In this document: in pieces, positions 9,198 to 17,251 of the stretch | Numbering within the stretch: position 1 is the stretch's first letter | Layout of the letters: each line of letters begins with the position of its first letter | Assembly: GCA_913778905.1 (NCBI GenBank) | Contig: CAJYYA010000016.1 | Coordinates: 310,001-374,000, forward strand | From: an uncultured Naasia sp. | GTDB taxonomy: Bacteria > Actinomycetota > Actinomycetes > Actinomycetales > Microbacteriaceae | Direction: 5' to 3' | Length of the DNA stretch: 64,000 nucleotides | Made by a program: the position numbers and the translations under genes | Notes under the pieces: model-generated | What the model was told of the DNA's origin: nothing | Database searches by the model: none | Seen by the model: the letters and a program-made list of their open reading frames with translations, nothing else

Positions 9198-9503
9198 TCG
9201 TGCTCGGAACAGCATAGTCGCCTGCGGCCCGTCGAACGAATCGACTCGAAATCCCGAGGGACCAGATGCCAGGTCTCCACGCGCACGCCGGGTCGTACCC
9301 CACGTTTAGGGGGATGCCGTACCCCGCGACACACCCCATGATGAAGAGGGAGCATTCTGCGCGCCACCCACCGCAGTCCGACGGCCCCACCGTCATACCC
9401 GTCCGTGCCGACACCCACTCGTCACGAATCAGGCAGATCGCTCCGATCCCCCCGACGCACCACCCTCACAGAGCGGCCACCCACCGTGTCATCCCGAACC
9501 CCC
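9198..9503. other. Intergenic stretch with no recognised gene
   Basis: About 300 bases between tRNA-Ser(GCT) and the small membrane protein gene. It must hold the promoter of the tRNAs (minus strand) and of the downstream small gene. I see no RNA gene, repeat or convincing coding region in it. Confidence 0.5.
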
Positions 9504-9764
9504 ATGTTCCTCACCCGTCGCACACGAGCGGGTCTCATCGGCCTCGCGACGGCCGTCGCCCTGGCGACCGCTGCAGCAGCGTCTGCAGACCTCGTCGTGA
9601 CCGGCACGGGCGATGGGACCACGCCGACCCTGTCCGATGCGGCCGCCTCGGCCGACATGTCGTTCGCCGCCCTCTGGATCGCCCCGGTCACCGCCGCTGC
9701 CGTCATCGTCCTCGCCGGCATCGCCCTCGTCATCTCCGCGACGAGGAGAGGCTCGGGCGACTGA
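9504..9764 (+). CDS. Small secreted/membrane protein of unknown function
   Basis: 86 residues: a basic N-terminus (MFLTRRTRAG), a hydrophobic stretch ending in ATAAAASA that looks like a signal peptide (about 8-30), a short polar Thr/Asp/Ser-rich segment, then a second hydrophobic helix (about 55-78) and a basic tail RRGSGD. The family is not recognised. The gene is supported by a perfect 11-bp hairpin that overlaps its stop codon and looks like its terminator. A GTG six codons upstream (9486) is an alternative start; neither has a strong ribosome-binding site. It faces the tandem LCP genes convergently, so a cell-envelope role is possible but unproven. Confidence 0.5.
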   Translation: MFLTRRTRAGLIGLATAVALATAAAASADLVVTGTGDGTTPTLSDAAASADMSFAALWIAPVTAAAVIVLAGIALVISATRRGSGD

Positions 9765-9779
9765 GCGTCCCGAGCCTCT
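9747..9779 (+). terminator. Hairpin overlapping the stop of the small membrane protein
   Basis: AGAGGCTCGGG (9747-9757) and CCCGAGCCTCT (9769-9779) form a perfect 11-bp stem with the TGA stop (9762-9764) in the loop. There is no clear T tract. Its position between convergent genes suggests a bidirectional terminator. Confidence 0.55.
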
Positions 9780-9800
9780 GCCATCAGCGCCTGGCGCGCG

Positions 9801-11087
9801 CTACTGATCCTCGAGCGAGCGCCCGACCGTGCACCGTTGGTCCGCGGCAGACTGTCCCCGCACGTCGGAGGGCAGGGTCGTGACCGGAGCGGACGATTCG
9901 GTGGGAGCCGCAGTCGCATTCGGGTCGGCACTGTCCGCGGGAGCCGGCGTCTCGGCCGCGGGAGGCGTCGCGTTGGGATCCGCGACCGATCCGCGGTCGC
10001 TCTCATTCGCGGCCACCGCGACCGCCTGCCCCGAACGGATGGCGTCGAACAGCACCTGTGCGGAGTCGTAGTTCGGGGCGACGCCGCCGGTCACCTCGCC
10101 GGTCGGGTATTGCACGAACGCGATCTTGTCGAGCGAGATGGGCTGTAGCGCACGGGCGATCTGCACGAGCGTGTCGACGTTGCTGAGCGACTGCGAGAAG
10201 ACCATGTTCCGCACGGCTGCTCCGGCGAGGCCGTAGAGCTTGCTGATGTCACCCAGAGTGTCGCTGCTCTTCACCTGTCGGACCAGGGAGGACAGGAACA
10301 CCTGCTGGGAGCTGATGCGGGTCAGGTCGCTGCCGTCGCCGACACCGTGACGGGTGCGGAGGAACTTCAGCGCGTCCATGCCCTGGAGGGTGTGCTGGCC
10401 CGGGTCCAGATAGAGCTCCGTGTAGGTATCCTCGATCTTCTCGGCCACACAGACCGGGACTCCGCCGATGGCGTTCGACATCTCGATCACGCCGTCGAAG
10501 GAGATCATCGCCGCGAAGGGGATGTCGAGACCCGTGAGCTCCGAGACCGCCGACACGGTGCAGCCGAGACCGTTCTTCGCCGCCCCGCCGCCGTGCATGA
10601 GCGCGGTGTTCAACTTGGCGGACGACATCGCGCTGTTGTAGCCGCCGTCGCCGTCGGCGCACTCGGGCATGGGAACGAACATGTCGCGCGGGAAGCTGAC
10701 CGCGACCGCGCTCGTGTGATCCTCCGAGATGTGGAGGAGGATGTTGACGTCGTTCAGCTCGCTGCCGTCGTCCTCGCCGTAGCTGTTGACGGAGTTCAGA
10801 CGGGAATCGCTGCCGACGAGCAGCATGTTGACGCCGCCCTTGATCGCACCGATCTCAGGCGGAGGGGCTCCCGGGGTCTGACCGGGCAGAGCGACTGTCT
10901 TGACCTGACGGCTGAGATCCCACGCGGCGATGGCGCCCACCGACACGGTGCTGACCACCGAGACGACGGCTACCAGCGAGACGATCTTGAGGACTCTGAG
11001 CCAGGGATTCGACCGGCGGAGACGCCCGTGACGCGCCACCGTCGGCACGGCTTTCGCGCGGAGGGCACGTCGTGTGGTTTCGGGCAT
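9801..11087 (-). CDS. LytR-CpsA-Psr (LCP) family wall-glycopolymer transferase, copy 1
   Basis: LCP proteins transfer undecaprenyl-linked glycopolymers to peptidoglycan at the outer face of the membrane. The 428-residue protein has a basic cytoplasmic N-terminus, one transmembrane helix (about 32-55), and the LCP domain with LLVGSDSR, DVNILLHIS, AVSFPRDM, a Phe-Asp-Gly segment (SFDGVIEMSNAIGGV) and LKFLRTRHG...DLTRISSQQ. A Pro/Ala-rich linker follows, ending in the short tail CTVGRSLEDQ. Start ATG 11087. A possible -10 (CATAAT on the minus strand) is at 11117-11122. The downstream neighbour 11221-12489 is a close paralogue with the same tail. Confidence 0.88.
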   Translation of the reverse strand: MPETTRRALRAKAVPTVARHGRLRRSNPWLRVLKIVSLVAVVSVVSTVSVGAIAAWDLSRQVKTVALPGQTPGAPPPEIGAIKGGVNMLLVGSDSRLNSVNSYGEDDGSELNDVNILLHISEDHTSAVAVSFPRDMFVPMPECADGDGGYNSAMSSAKLNTALMHGGGAAKNGLGCTVSAVSELTGLDIPFAAMISFDGVIEMSNAIGGVPVCVAEKIEDTYTELYLDPGQHTLQGMDALKFLRTRHGVGDGSDLTRISSQQVFLSSLVRQVKSSDTLGDISKLYGLAGAAVRNMVFSQSLSNVDTLVQIARALQPISLDKIAFVQYPTGEVTGGVAPNYDSAQVLFDAIRSGQAVAVAANESDRGSVADPNATPPAAETPAPADSADPNATAAPTESSAPVTTLPSDVRGQSAADQRCTVGRSLEDQ

Positions 11088-11220
11088 GCCGATCCTTCGT
11101 CTCGTCGAAGTGGAAGATTATGCCACCTGTGACTATGCCCCGAGAAGGCGCACCACGAACCTGTGCAGTGTTAGTGCACTTCATAGATCGGGCGGTGTTC
11201 AGCCCATCCCGCCGTGCGGA

Positions 11221-12489
11221 TCACTGGTCGTCGAGCGAACGCCCCACGGTGCAGGTCGATACGTCGGCGGTCTGGCCGCTCACATCCGGCGGGAGGACCG
11301 CCACCGGGGCGTCCGAAGCGGGAGGCGCCGATGCATCTTCCGACGGAGCACCCTCTGCCTCCGCCGTCGCGTCGGGCGCCGGCTGATCCGATTCGGGGGG
11401 TGCGGCATTCGGGTCCACGACGGCACCGCCCGTGGTCCCTGCGGCGGCGGAGTCGATCCCGATCGCCTGATTGTTCGCGATGGCATCGACGAGCACCTGC
11501 GCCGAGCCGTAGTTCGGCACGATGTCCGCCCCGTCCTCGGCGGTCGGGTACTGGACGAACGCGATCCGATCGAGGGAGATGGGAGCAAGGGCTCGCGCGA
11601 TCTGCACCAGGGTGTCGGGACTGTTGAGGGACTCGGAGAACTTGATGTTGCGCACCGCGGCACCGGCCAGCCCGTAGAGCGTCGGGATGTTGGTCAGCGT
11701 CTCCGAGCTCTTCACCTTGCGCATGAGAGCGGAGAGGAACACCTGCTGCGAGCTGATGCGCGAGAGGTCGCTGCCGTCGCCGACGCCGTAACGCGTGCGG
11801 AGGAACTTGAGAGCGTCGACGCCCTGCAGCTCATGGACGCCGGCCGGAAGGTACAGCTCGGTCTTCTCGTCCTCGATGTCCTGCGCGACGCACACCGGCA
11901 CCCCGCCGACCGCGTTCGACATCTCGATGACACCATCGAAGCTGATGACTGCGGCGAAGGGGATGTTGAGGCCCGTGAGCTGCGACACCGCGGAGACGGC
12001 GCAGGCCACCCCGAGCGCCTTCGCCCCGCCCCCTCGACCCAGGGCGGTGTTGAGGGACGCGTAATCGGTGGCGAGCGTGGGCTCGCCCGTTCCGTCCTCG
12101 CACTCGGGGATCGGGATCTTCATGTCGCGCGGGAAGCTGACGGCGACCGCGCTCGTGTGGTCCTCCGAGATGTGCAGGAGGATGTTGACGTCGTTGAGCT
12201 CGCTCTCCGGATCCTCCCCGTAGCTGTAGACAGAGTCGGCGCGCGAGTCGCTGCCGATGAGCAGCATGTTGACGCCCCCGGGGATCGCGTCGATCTGCGG
12301 GATCGGTCCACTCTGCCCGGGGAGTTCGAAGGTCTCGACCTGGCGGGTCAGATCCCAGGCCGCGATCGCCGCGATCGATCCTGCGCTCACCAGGCCGACA
12401 GCCGCGACGATGCCCACGGCCTTCAGCAGTCCGGCGACGGGCCCGCGACGTGGCATCTTGCCGTGGCGCGCGATGGTTCCCTCGGGCAC
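11221..12489 (-). CDS. LytR-CpsA-Psr (LCP) family wall-glycopolymer transferase, copy 2
   Basis: A 422-residue paralogue of the neighbouring LCP protein with the same layout: short basic N-terminus, one transmembrane helix (about 20-42), and an LCP domain with MLLIGSDSR, VSFPRDMKIPIPEC, SFDGVIEMSNAVGGVPVC and LKFLRTRYGVGDGSDLSRISSQQ. It ends in an Ala/Pro-rich linker and the tail CTVGRSLDDQ. GTG at 12489 is chosen because GAGGAGG (minus strand, 12501-12495) is correctly spaced; a GTG at 12495 would overlap that site. The 133-bp gap to the other copy suggests separate promoters. The pair looks like a local duplication; which polymer each handles cannot be told from sequence. Confidence 0.87.
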   Translation of the reverse strand: MPEGTIARHGKMPRRGPVAGLLKAVGIVAAVGLVSAGSIAAIAAWDLTRQVETFELPGQSGPIPQIDAIPGGVNMLLIGSDSRADSVYSYGEDPESELNDVNILLHISEDHTSAVAVSFPRDMKIPIPECEDGTGEPTLATDYASLNTALGRGGGAKALGVACAVSAVSQLTGLNIPFAAVISFDGVIEMSNAVGGVPVCVAQDIEDEKTELYLPAGVHELQGVDALKFLRTRYGVGDGSDLSRISSQQVFLSALMRKVKSSETLTNIPTLYGLAGAAVRNIKFSESLNSPDTLVQIARALAPISLDRIAFVQYPTAEDGADIVPNYGSAQVLVDAIANNQAIGIDSAAAGTTGGAVVDPNAAPPESDQPAPDATAEAEGAPSEDASAPPASDAPVAVLPPDVSGQTADVSTCTVGRSLDDQ

Positions 12490-12584
12490 GGGCACCTCCT
12501 CGAAGTCTCGGGGAGGCTACGCGATCCGGCTGGGAAGGCGCGCGGCCTTCACCCGAACGGGGGCATCGCGTCGTAGCACTGGTG

Positions 12585-12621
12585 ATGACACACTCAGTGA
12601 CCCAAGGTACCTTGGTACTTT
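12585..12621 (+). promoter_or_regulatory. Promoter with perfect palindromic operator for the RHH module
   Basis: ATGACA (12585-12590) and TACCTT (12608-12613) with a 17-base spacer form a plausible -35/-10 pair. The -10 lies inside a perfect 14-bp palindrome, CCAAGGTACCTTGG (12602-12615), followed by a further GGTAC half site. A site over the -10, just before a ribbon-helix-helix gene, is what autorepression would need. The promoter call is tentative; the palindrome is certain. Confidence 0.6.
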
Positions 12622-12642
12622 GCTACCCCGAAAGCGAATCCG

Positions 12643-12906
12643 ATGCCTGCTGCTTCCAGCCCGATCAAAGTCGACGACCAAACCGACAAGCTCATAAGCG
12701 ACGCTGCCCACTTCCTCGGCCGCTCGAAAAAGGACATCGTCGACGCGGCCATGCGTGAATACATCGAAAGTCACCGTGACGAACTGAATGTTGCAGTTCG
12801 TCAGTCATTGGCTCGACTCGACGGGTCCGATCTCGCGGCCGTCGCCTTGCTGAGCGGCCTCAGCGACCAGCGCATCTCCGACGTCGGTGGCGTCCCCGCG
12901 AACTGA
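12643..12906 (+). CDS. Ribbon-helix-helix (CopG/MetJ-like) DNA-binding protein, possible antitoxin
   Basis: 87 residues. The N-terminal SPIKVDDQTDKLISDAAHFLG...DIVDAAMREYI segment (about 6-43) fits the RHH fold: a short strand (IKVDD) followed by two helices. The acidic C-terminal half (44-87) would bind a partner if this is an antitoxin. The gene begins 28 nt after a palindrome that is a likely autoregulatory operator, and ends 5 nt before the next gene, so the pair is probably one transcript with coupled translation. Codon use is more A/T-rich than in the neighbours, suggesting transfer. RHH fold is moderately sure; antitoxin role is inference. Confidence 0.65.
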   Translation: MPAASSPIKVDDQTDKLISDAAHFLGRSKKDIVDAAMREYIESHRDELNVAVRQSLARLDGSDLAAVALLSGLSDQRISDVGGVPAN

Positions 12907-12911
12907 CCTCG

Positions 12912-13700
12912 TTGGAAACTTCACCAGTTAGACCACGCAGGTCGGTACTCGAGACGCTGGAGATCCCGGTCCCCACCATCGACCAACGCCTCAGCGAATT
13001 GGAACATCCGCTCATCGTCAAGGCGCAAGCGGCCCCGTTGCAGGAAGCCGCGGGGCAGGCCGAAGGAATCAAGTCCGTCAGCGACCGCAGGTTCATCAAG
13101 ATAAAGGTCTTCAGCTGGCGCGGCGCCGCTGTGTCGCTCGAACACGAATCAGCAAACGTCCCGAACGGCATCTCACTCGCGCACGCATGGTGGTGGCTCT
13201 GTGATGCTGGCGCTCGACAAGCCGACTCTCCCCAGCGCGACTTCTACAGCCAACTCGCCGCTGGAGTCGCGCGACAGGGTTCATCAGACTTCCTCCTCCC
13301 GAATGACTGGGACGTCGATCGGCTGCGTGCTGAAGTCGCCTGGTGGGCTAATCATTTCCTCAAGCGCACCGTGAGAGAAGGTTGCGCCGAAGCGCTTCGC
13401 ACGTCAGAAGTCATGCAGCTGAGCATCGGCGACACCGACCTGCGTATTCGCGTGTCGGTTCTCGAAGACGGCCAGGCTTATGTGGCCGTGGGAACGACAG
13501 GCATGCTTGATCCGAACTTCTTCGCGATCGTCCTCAGCGCGTTCGACGGCATCAGCCCGGACGACTGGATGCCCGAGCCGACGCCACCGCTGAATATCCC
13601 GATTATTCCGGGCGAGATCGTCTGGTCGACGATGCTCCCACCTGTCGTTCAAGCCACAATGCTGGCGACATTGGACGAAGAGGGGGAGATAAACGGCTGA
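12912..13700 (+). CDS. Protein of unknown function paired with an RHH regulator
   Basis: 262 residues and not recognised. There is no signal peptide and no clear transmembrane segment. The middle carries Trp-rich stretches (HAWWWLCDAGA, then VAWWANHFLKR) that look like a buried helical core. The last third, LSIGDTDLRIRVSVLEDGQAYVAVGTTGMLDPNF, looks like beta strands. TTG at 12912 is taken because no in-frame ATG or GTG lies near and the RHH stop is 5 nt upstream. It could be the effector or toxin of an RHH-regulated module, or a conserved accessory protein. It ends 43 bp from the 3' end of tRNA-Ser(UGA) and is more A/T-rich than the window, consistent with an acquired cassette. Confidence 0.6.
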   Translation: METSPVRPRRSVLETLEIPVPTIDQRLSELEHPLIVKAQAAPLQEAAGQAEGIKSVSDRRFIKIKVFSWRGAAVSLEHESANVPNGISLAHAWWWLCDAGARQADSPQRDFYSQLAAGVARQGSSDFLLPNDWDVDRLRAEVAWWANHFLKRTVREGCAEALRTSEVMQLSIGDTDLRIRVSVLEDGQAYVAVGTTGMLDPNFFAIVLSAFDGISPDDWMPEPTPPLNIPIIPGEIVWSTMLPPVVQATMLATLDEEGEING

Positions 13701-13743
13701 GCACCAGCCGAGAGGGGGCCTTCTCCACGGCCGAGCCATCTGG

Positions 13744-13828
13744 CGGAGGGCGTGGGATTCGAACCCACGAGACATTTCTGCCCACCAGTTTTCAAGACTG
13801 GCTCCATCGGCCGCTCGGACAGCCCTCC
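13744..13828 (-). tRNA. tRNA-Ser (anticodon TGA)
   Basis: An 85-nt class II tRNA on the minus strand. Acceptor GGAGGGC pairs with GCCCTCC, the anticodon stem CCAGT/ACTGG encloses CTTGAAA (anticodon TGA), and a long variable arm precedes T arm GTGGGTTCGAATCCCAC. Its 3' end points at the RHH/unknown cassette. Confidence 0.95.
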
Positions 13829-13895
13829 TCGCCCCGCTCGCGCAGGACGAGAGGAGTCTAGCCGACCCCATCCGCGCGACTCGGAAGGCGGGAAG

Positions 13896-14714
13896 TCAGG
13901 CCGAGAGGCTGTTCAGGGCAGCGGCGAGACCATCCTCATCGATGCGGCCCGTCACGTCCGATGCGACGGCGATGACGTCCTGCGGCGCCTGGCCCATCGC
14001 GAATCCGCGCCCCTCGCGAGATGCCCACTGGAGCATTTCGATGTCGTTGCGACCGTCGCCCGCAGCGATAAGAGCGGAGGCGGGAGCACCCAGGATCTCG
14101 CGTACGCGCTCCATGGCGGTGGCCTTGTTGACGCCGTCGGGCGCGATGTCGAGCCATGCCGTCCACCCGACCGTGTAGCTGACCTTGTGGAGGCCCATCC
14201 GGTCGACGACGTCGAGGAACTCCTCGACCTCGTGATCCGGGGAGATCACGACGACGCGGGTCGCGCGCATGTGCAGCAGACCCTCGAAATCGGTCTGCTC
14301 GCTGGACAGGCCCAATGAGCTGTCCGGGAACGCCTCGGTGTAGCGATAGAACCCCGTCTCGTCCTCGACGGCGTAGCGCGCCTTGTCGAGATACGACCGG
14401 ATGGTGGTCAGCACCTCAGCCGGGTCGAAGGTCTCCACGAATTCACGCCGGTAGCCCATCGGTGACTCCGGGTCGCGGCGCATGGTGATCGCGCCGTTCG
14501 AGCACACGACGTACTCGGGCCGGATACCGAGCTGGTCGACGACAGGCAGTGTCGACGCGACCGAACGCCCCGTCGCGAGCATGACCTCGTGACCAGCTGC
14601 GGTCAGCCGCTGCACCGACTCGATGACGGCGTCGGTGATGTGGCCGCGCTCGTCGAGGATCGTGCCGTCGATGTCGAGGGAGACGAGCAGACGACCGTCA
14701 GCCCACTGCGTCAT
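13896..14714 (-). CDS. HAD-superfamily Cof-type phosphatase
   Basis: A 272-residue haloacid-dehalogenase-like hydrolase of the Cof subfamily (sugar or cofactor phosphate phosphatases). Motif I is DIDGT with the nucleophile Asp14 and Asp16. Motif II is the ATGRS segment, the C2B-type cap is in the middle, and motif IV is [12 protein letters not shown]. It overlaps the serS stop by 4 nt (ATGA), so it is translated from the serS message. The substrate is not predictable. An open frame continues upstream through serS but is only antisense-like read-through; the ATGA junction and the DIDGT position fix the start. Confidence 0.85.
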   Translation of the reverse strand: MTQWADGRLLVSLDIDGTILDERGHITDAVIESVQRLTAAGHEVMLATGRSVASTLPVVDQLGIRPEYVVCSNGAITMRRDPESPMGYRREFVETFDPAEVLTTIRSYLDKARYAVEDETGFYRYTEAFPDSSLGLSSEQTDFEGLLHMRATRVVVISPDHEVEEFLDVVDRMGLHKVSYTVGWTAWLDIAPDGVNKATAMERVREILGAPASALIAAGDGRNDIEMLQWASREGRGFAMGQAPQDVIAVASDVTGRIDEDGLAAALNSLSA

Positions 14715-15979
14715 GCGCCCACCGGCATGAGGACCTCGAGGCCGCCGAGGTAGGGGCGGAGCGCCTCGGGGACGAGGACGGATCCGTCGGCCTGCTGGTG
14801 GGTCTCGAGGATCGCGACGATCCAGCGAGTGGTCGCGAGAGTGCCGTTGAGGGTCGCGATGGCCTCGGTCTTGCCCGACTCGCCCCGGGTGCGGATGCCG
14901 AGACGCCGGCCCTGATAGGTCGTGCAGTTCGAGGTCGAGGTGAGCTCGCGGTAGGCGTCCTGCGTGGGAACCCACGCCTCGACGTCGAATTTGCGGGCCG
15001 CGCTTGTGCCCAGGTCGCCGGCCGCCGTGTCGATCACCCGGTAGCTGAGGCCGAGCGCCTGGAGCATCCCCTCCTGGTAGGAGAGGAGACGCTGGTGCTC
15101 GGCCTCCGCGTCGGCGGGCGTCGTGTAGACGAACATCTCGAGCTTGTTGAACTGGTGGACCCGGATGATGCCGCGGGTGTCCTTGCCGTAGGAGCCCGCC
15201 TCGCGGCGGTAGCAGGTCGACCATCCGGCGTAGCGGACGGCGCCCTTCGACAGGTCGACGATCTCGTCCGAGTGCAGGCCCGCGAGGGCGACCTCGCTCG
15301 TGCCGGTCAGGTAGAGCTCGTCGTTCGGGAGGTAGTAGACCTCGTCGGCGTGCTCGCCGAGGAAGCCGGTGCCCTCCATGATCTCGGGCCGAACGAGCGT
15401 CGGCGGAATGACGGGGATGAAGCCTTCGGCGAGCGCCCGGTCCAGCGCGAGGTTCATGATCGCGAGCTCGAGTCGGGCGCCGATCCCCTTGAGGAAGTAG
15501 AAGCGGGCACCGGAGACCTTGGCTCCGCGGGCCATGTCGATGGCATCCAGGCCCTCGGCGATCTCGAGGTGGTCCTTGGGCGCGAAGTCGAAGCTCGAGC
15601 GCTCACCGACCTCGCGGAGCACGACGTAGTCGTCCTCTCCCCCCGGGGGGACGCCGTCGAGCACGATGTTCGGGATGCGGCGCGCGGTCTGCGCGAACGC
15701 CTCCTCGGCGGCGGTGACGCGAGCGCCGGCGGCCTTGACCTCTCCCGCGAGCTGCTGCACCTGCGCGACGAGCGCGGCCTTCTCCTCCTTGGGTGCGGCG
15801 GCCACCTTCTTGCCGAAGGCGTTCTGCTCGGCCCGGAGACGCTCGAACTCGGTCAGCGCGCTGCGACGCTCGGCATCGGCCTCGCGGGCCTCGTCCACCA
15901 GAGCCTCGGATGCGCGGCGCGATCGCTGCGAAGCCTTGACCAGGTCGGGGTCGTCACGGAGGAGGGCGGGATCGATCAC
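14711..15979 (-). CDS. serS: Seryl-tRNA synthetase
   Basis: Charges tRNA-Ser with serine in the cytoplasm. At 422 residues it has the usual length: an N-terminal coiled-coil arm (about 25-105, rich in Ala/Glu/Lys) that grips the long variable arm of tRNA-Ser, and a class II catalytic core with GTSEVAL, the motif 2 region [21 protein letters not shown] and motif 3 near [16 protein letters not shown]. The GTG start at 15979 gives the family-typical N-terminus [18 protein letters not shown]; longer frames to 16039 are rejected. Two tRNA-Ser genes lie 0.9 and 5.5 kb downstream. Confidence 0.95.
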   Translation of the reverse strand: MIDPALLRDDPDLVKASQRSRRASEALVDEAREADAERRSALTEFERLRAEQNAFGKKVAAAPKEEKAALVAQVQQLAGEVKAAGARVTAAEEAFAQTARRIPNIVLDGVPPGGEDDYVVLREVGERSSFDFAPKDHLEIAEGLDAIDMARGAKVSGARFYFLKGIGARLELAIMNLALDRALAEGFIPVIPPTLVRPEIMEGTGFLGEHADEVYYLPNDELYLTGTSEVALAGLHSDEIVDLSKGAVRYAGWSTCYRREAGSYGKDTRGIIRVHQFNKLEMFVYTTPADAEAEHQRLLSYQEGMLQALGLSYRVIDTAAGDLGTSAARKFDVEAWVPTQDAYRELTSTSNCTTYQGRRLGIRTRGESGKTEAIATLNGTLATTRWIVAILETHQQADGSVLVPEALRPYLGGLEVLMPVGA

Positions 15980-16046
15980 GAGTATCGAGCCTACCGATCC
16001 CCCACTGACCGCCGCCCGCATCCCGACCCCGTCCGCCACTCCCCTG

Positions 16047-16182
16047 GATCGGATATTCCGGCATAGACCGCACGTTCCGGCGAGCGATCTCCGCCGGAAC
16101 GTGCGGGCGATCCGGAGCCACGCCGCACGTTCCGGCGGGTGGGCCTAGCCGGAACGTGCGGTTTTTGCCGGAATATCCGATC
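16047..16182. repeat. Nested palindromic element (two hairpins inside an outer inverted repeat)
   Basis: A 136-bp structure between the divergent serS and lipid kinase genes. The outer arms GATCGGATATTCCGGCA (16047-16063) and its exact complement (16166-16182) enclose two hairpins. Hairpin 1 has perfect 15-bp arms at 16068-16082 and 16092-16106. Hairpin 2 has perfect 14-bp arms at 16123-16136 and 16148-16161, followed by TTTTT. The four inner arms are copies of the same unit, CCGCACGTTCCGGC, and the outer arms share ATTCCGGC-like sequence with it. No coding potential. It resembles a compound REP/BIME-like or MITE-like element. Confidence 0.85.
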
Positions 16183-16214
16183 TCGGGGTCAGGGGCGGCA
16201 AGTAGCTTGGGCCC

Positions 16215-17234
16215 ATGTCGTCTGAACAGCTGGGTGCTTCGGAAGGGCAGCGGGTCGCTGCCGTCGTCTACAACCCGGTCAAAGTCGAACTCGAGCGGCT
16301 CAAGCGGGTCGTCGGGGATGCCGCGCGCGAGGCGGGCTGGGGCGAGAGCCGCTGGTACGAGACGAGCGTCGAGGATCCGGGCCAGGGCGCCACCTCGAAG
16401 GCCCTCGACGACGGCGCGGATGTCGTCATCGCAGCCGGTGGGGACGGCACAGTTCGCGCGGTCGCCGAAGCGCTCCGCGACTCCGACGTGCCGATCTCTC
16501 TGCTGCCCTCGGGAACGGGAAACCTCCTCGCCCGCAACCTGGAGTTGTCGCTCGACAATCTCGAGGAGTCCGTCTGGACCGCCTTCACAGGCGCGGATCG
16601 ACGGATCGATCTCGGCCTCGTCGAGATCGAACGGGGCGATCGCAGCCGTGACAGGCACGTCTTCCTCGTCATGGCCGGGCTCGGCCTCGACGCCAAGATG
16701 ATCGCCAACACCAACGACGACCTCAAGAAGAGGGTCGGCTGGCTCGCCTACGTCGATGCCATCGCCCGCTCACTGCGCGGGGACAACCGGATCCGTGTGC
16801 GCTTCCGCCTCGATGACGAACAGCCCGCGAGCCTCCGCATCAACACCATGCTCATCGGCAACTGCGGCCTGCTGCCGGCCAACATCCTGCTGCTGCCCGA
16901 AGCCGCGGTCGACGACGGGATCTTCGACATCGTCGCTCTGCGCCCCAACGGCTTCCTCGGGTGGCTGCAGATCTGGGTCAAGGTGGTCTGGGAGAACGGC
17001 ATCCTGCGCCGCACAGCCGTGGGGAGGAAGTTGATGCGCGGCAACAAAGAGGTGCGCACCCTGCGCTACCTCAAAGGCAAGTCGATCGTCATCCGTCCCG
17101 AGACACCCCAGGAGTTCCAGCTCGACGGCGACACCTTCGGCGAGGCCGCGGCCGTCAAGGCATGGGTGGATGCGCAGGCCCTCGCGGTGAAGATCCCCGC
17201 CGACAAGGCCGATCGCCTACCGGCGTCGAGCTGA
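16215..17234 (+). CDS. Diacylglycerol/lipid kinase family protein (DAGK catalytic domain)
   Basis: A 339-residue soluble or membrane-associated lipid kinase of the DagK/YegS group, phosphorylating diacylglycerol or a related lipid with ATP. The N-terminal nucleotide domain has NPVK and the diagnostic AGGDGTVRAVAEAL (GGDGT at 75-79) followed by LPSGTGNLLARNL. The C-terminal beta-sandwich shows LLLPEAAVDDGIFDIV and the conserved end FQLDGDTFGE. Its start lies 33 bp beyond a nested palindromic element that occupies the divergent region shared with serS. Exact lipid substrate unknown. Confidence 0.87.
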   Translation: MSSEQLGASEGQRVAAVVYNPVKVELERLKRVVGDAAREAGWGESRWYETSVEDPGQGATSKALDDGADVVIAAGGDGTVRAVAEALRDSDVPISLLPSGTGNLLARNLELSLDNLEESVWTAFTGADRRIDLGLVEIERGDRSRDRHVFLVMAGLGLDAKMIANTNDDLKKRVGWLAYVDAIARSLRGDNRIRVRFRLDDEQPASLRINTMLIGNCGLLPANILLLPEAAVDDGIFDIVALRPNGFLGWLQIWVKVVWENGILRRTAVGRKLMRGNKEVRTLRYLKGKSIVIRPETPQEFQLDGDTFGEAAAVKAWVDAQALAVKIPADKADRLPASS

Positions 17235-17251
17235 GGCCCGCGGGAGGACCC

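Noticed and set aside
12490-13828. Integrated element with duplicated tRNA-Ser 3' end as attachment site
   Set aside because: No copy of the tRNA-Ser(UGA) 3' end is visible on the far side of the RHH cassette, and no integrase gene is present. Acquisition remains possible, but not by this evidence.
13896-15224. Apparent long minus-strand frame joining serS sequence to the HAD phosphatase
   Set aside because: The upstream part is a shadow of serS in another frame; the ATGA overlap at 14711-14714 marks the real junction.
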